From Pseudomonas putida (GTDB taxonomy: Bacteria > Pseudomonadota > Gammaproteobacteria > Pseudomonadales > Pseudomonadaceae), in NCBI RefSeq assembly GCF_001976065.1, contig NZ_MNAH01000005.1:259248-323247 (forward strand): 64,000 bases of DNA. The letters run 5' to 3'. Under the pieces are notes generated by a model. The model was given only the letters and a program-made list of their open reading frames with translations. It was not told the origin of the DNA and made no database searches. The translations under genes were made by a program, and so were the position numbers. Every line of letters starts with the position of its first letter. The first letter of the stretch is position 1. Positions 63,506 to 64,000 of the stretch are shown in pieces.

Positions 63506-64000
63506 CTAAGCTTCAGGTTTCGCCGCCGGCTGCCAAAGAATCTCCGCAACCCCCTGGCGCCGGGCAATCACCCGTGCCACCACAAACAACAAATCCGACA
63601 ACCGATTGATATATGCCAAACCCACCCCGGCCAGCGGCTCGATCGCATTCAGATGCTGACAGCGGCGCTCGGCACTGCGCGCCAGGCTGCGACAGACATG
63701 AGCCTGGGCAATCAGCATCGAGCCGCCGGGCAGGATGAAGTTTTCCAACGGCCCCAGCTCTTCATTCCACACATCAATCGCCACTTCCAGGCGCTCGATT
63801 TCCCCGGCATTCAACGCCTGATACTCCGGCATCGCCAGCTCACCGCCCAGGTCAAACAACCTGTGCTGACAAGGTGCCAAGACCTCGATCACTTCCTGCA
63901 AACCCGGATGCAGGGCACTTTCTGCCGTCAGTGCGGCCAGTAATACGCCGACCTGACTGTTCAGCGTATCCACTTCGCCGATAGCCTCGACCCGTGGGTG
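63506..64000 (-). CDS. Cob(I)alamin adenosyltransferase, PduO type (partial)
   Basis: The last 165 codons of a PduO-type ATP:cob(I)alamin adenosyltransferase, which makes adenosylcobalamin. The reading frame enters from the right edge as PRVEAIGEVDTLNSQVG, so the N-terminus with its ATP-binding start lies outside the window. The family motifs FILPGGSMLIAQAHVCRSLARSAER and LSDLLFVVAR (shown in pieces) are present. The stop is TAG at 63506. The enzyme links to B12 assimilation. Confidence 0.88.
   Translation of the reverse strand, partial: HPRVEAIGEVDTLNSQVGVLLAALTAESALHPGLQEVIEVLAPCQHRLFDLGGELAMPEYQALNAGEIERLEVAIDVWNEELGPLENFILPGGSMLIAQAHVCRSLARSAERRCQHLNAIEPLAGVGLAYINRLSDLLFVVARVIARRQGVAEILWQPAAKPEA

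Overview
The window is a stretch of core chromosome from a fluorescent pseudomonad (Pseudomonas fluorescens group). The evidence is high GC, Pseudomonas-type proteins throughout (PurL, MvaT, PobA, SadC-like, DciA), and many REP-type palindromes built on GTGGGAGCGGGCTTGC or GTAGGAGCTGGCTTGCC. Gene order matches, from memory, several P. aeruginosa blocks: sodB-argO-ACT-argP; fumarase-diguanylate cyclase-ferredoxin reductase-pykA; sbcB-mvaT-purU; dciA-secA-argJ-GST-Nudix. I see no tRNA, rRNA, CRISPR array, prophage, integrase or insertion sequence. The right edge cuts a cob(I)alamin adenosyltransferase gene.

Layout. 1-10.2 kb: purL and a NIF3-like gene, then sodB, argO, an ACT-domain gene, divergent argP, an epimerase, a coiled-coil membrane protein and a secreted tandem-Cache protein. 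10.2-17.3 kb: a DHA2 exporter, pobA with its divergent AraC regulator, and a LysR gene divergent from a metallo-beta-lactamase-fold protein. 17.3-24.9 kb: a catabolic and uptake module with a divergent LysR, a 2-ketoarginine decarboxylase-type ThDP enzyme (AruI), an aldehyde dehydrogenase and a four-part polyamine-type ABC transporter. 25-28.4 kb: an AraC regulator, a monooxygenase-fold protein, a flavin reductase and a secreted tandem-repeat protein.

28.4-33 kb: an alpha-ketoglutarate permease with a clear sigma-54 promoter, next to a MifS/MifR-type two-component system. 33-40 kb: class I fumarase, a SadC-like diguanylate cyclase overlapping a ferredoxin reductase, pyruvate kinase, a lipoprotein and a PilZ protein. 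40-46.7 kb: a six-gene, translationally coupled MoxR-DUF58-DUF4350-DUF4129-SpoIIM-RDD operon of unknown function, the strongest candidate here for an undescribed system. 46.9-50.2 kb: sbcB, mvaT, purU and an unreported 35-codon ORF. 50.2-55.1 kb: a glycosyltransferase/deacetylase/flippase-like operon and an amino-acid-type chemoreceptor. 55.3-64 kb: a YjgR-type ATPase, dciA, secA, argJ, a glutathione S-transferase, a Nudix-ThiE fusion and the truncated adenosyltransferase.

Functional links: alpha-ketoglutarate uptake, fumarase and pyruvate kinase belong to central carbon metabolism; the diguanylate cyclase and PilZ protein to c-di-GMP signalling; purL and purU to purine synthesis; secA to secretion and dciA to replication. 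Family assignments rest on motif recognition and remembered synteny; no database search was possible.
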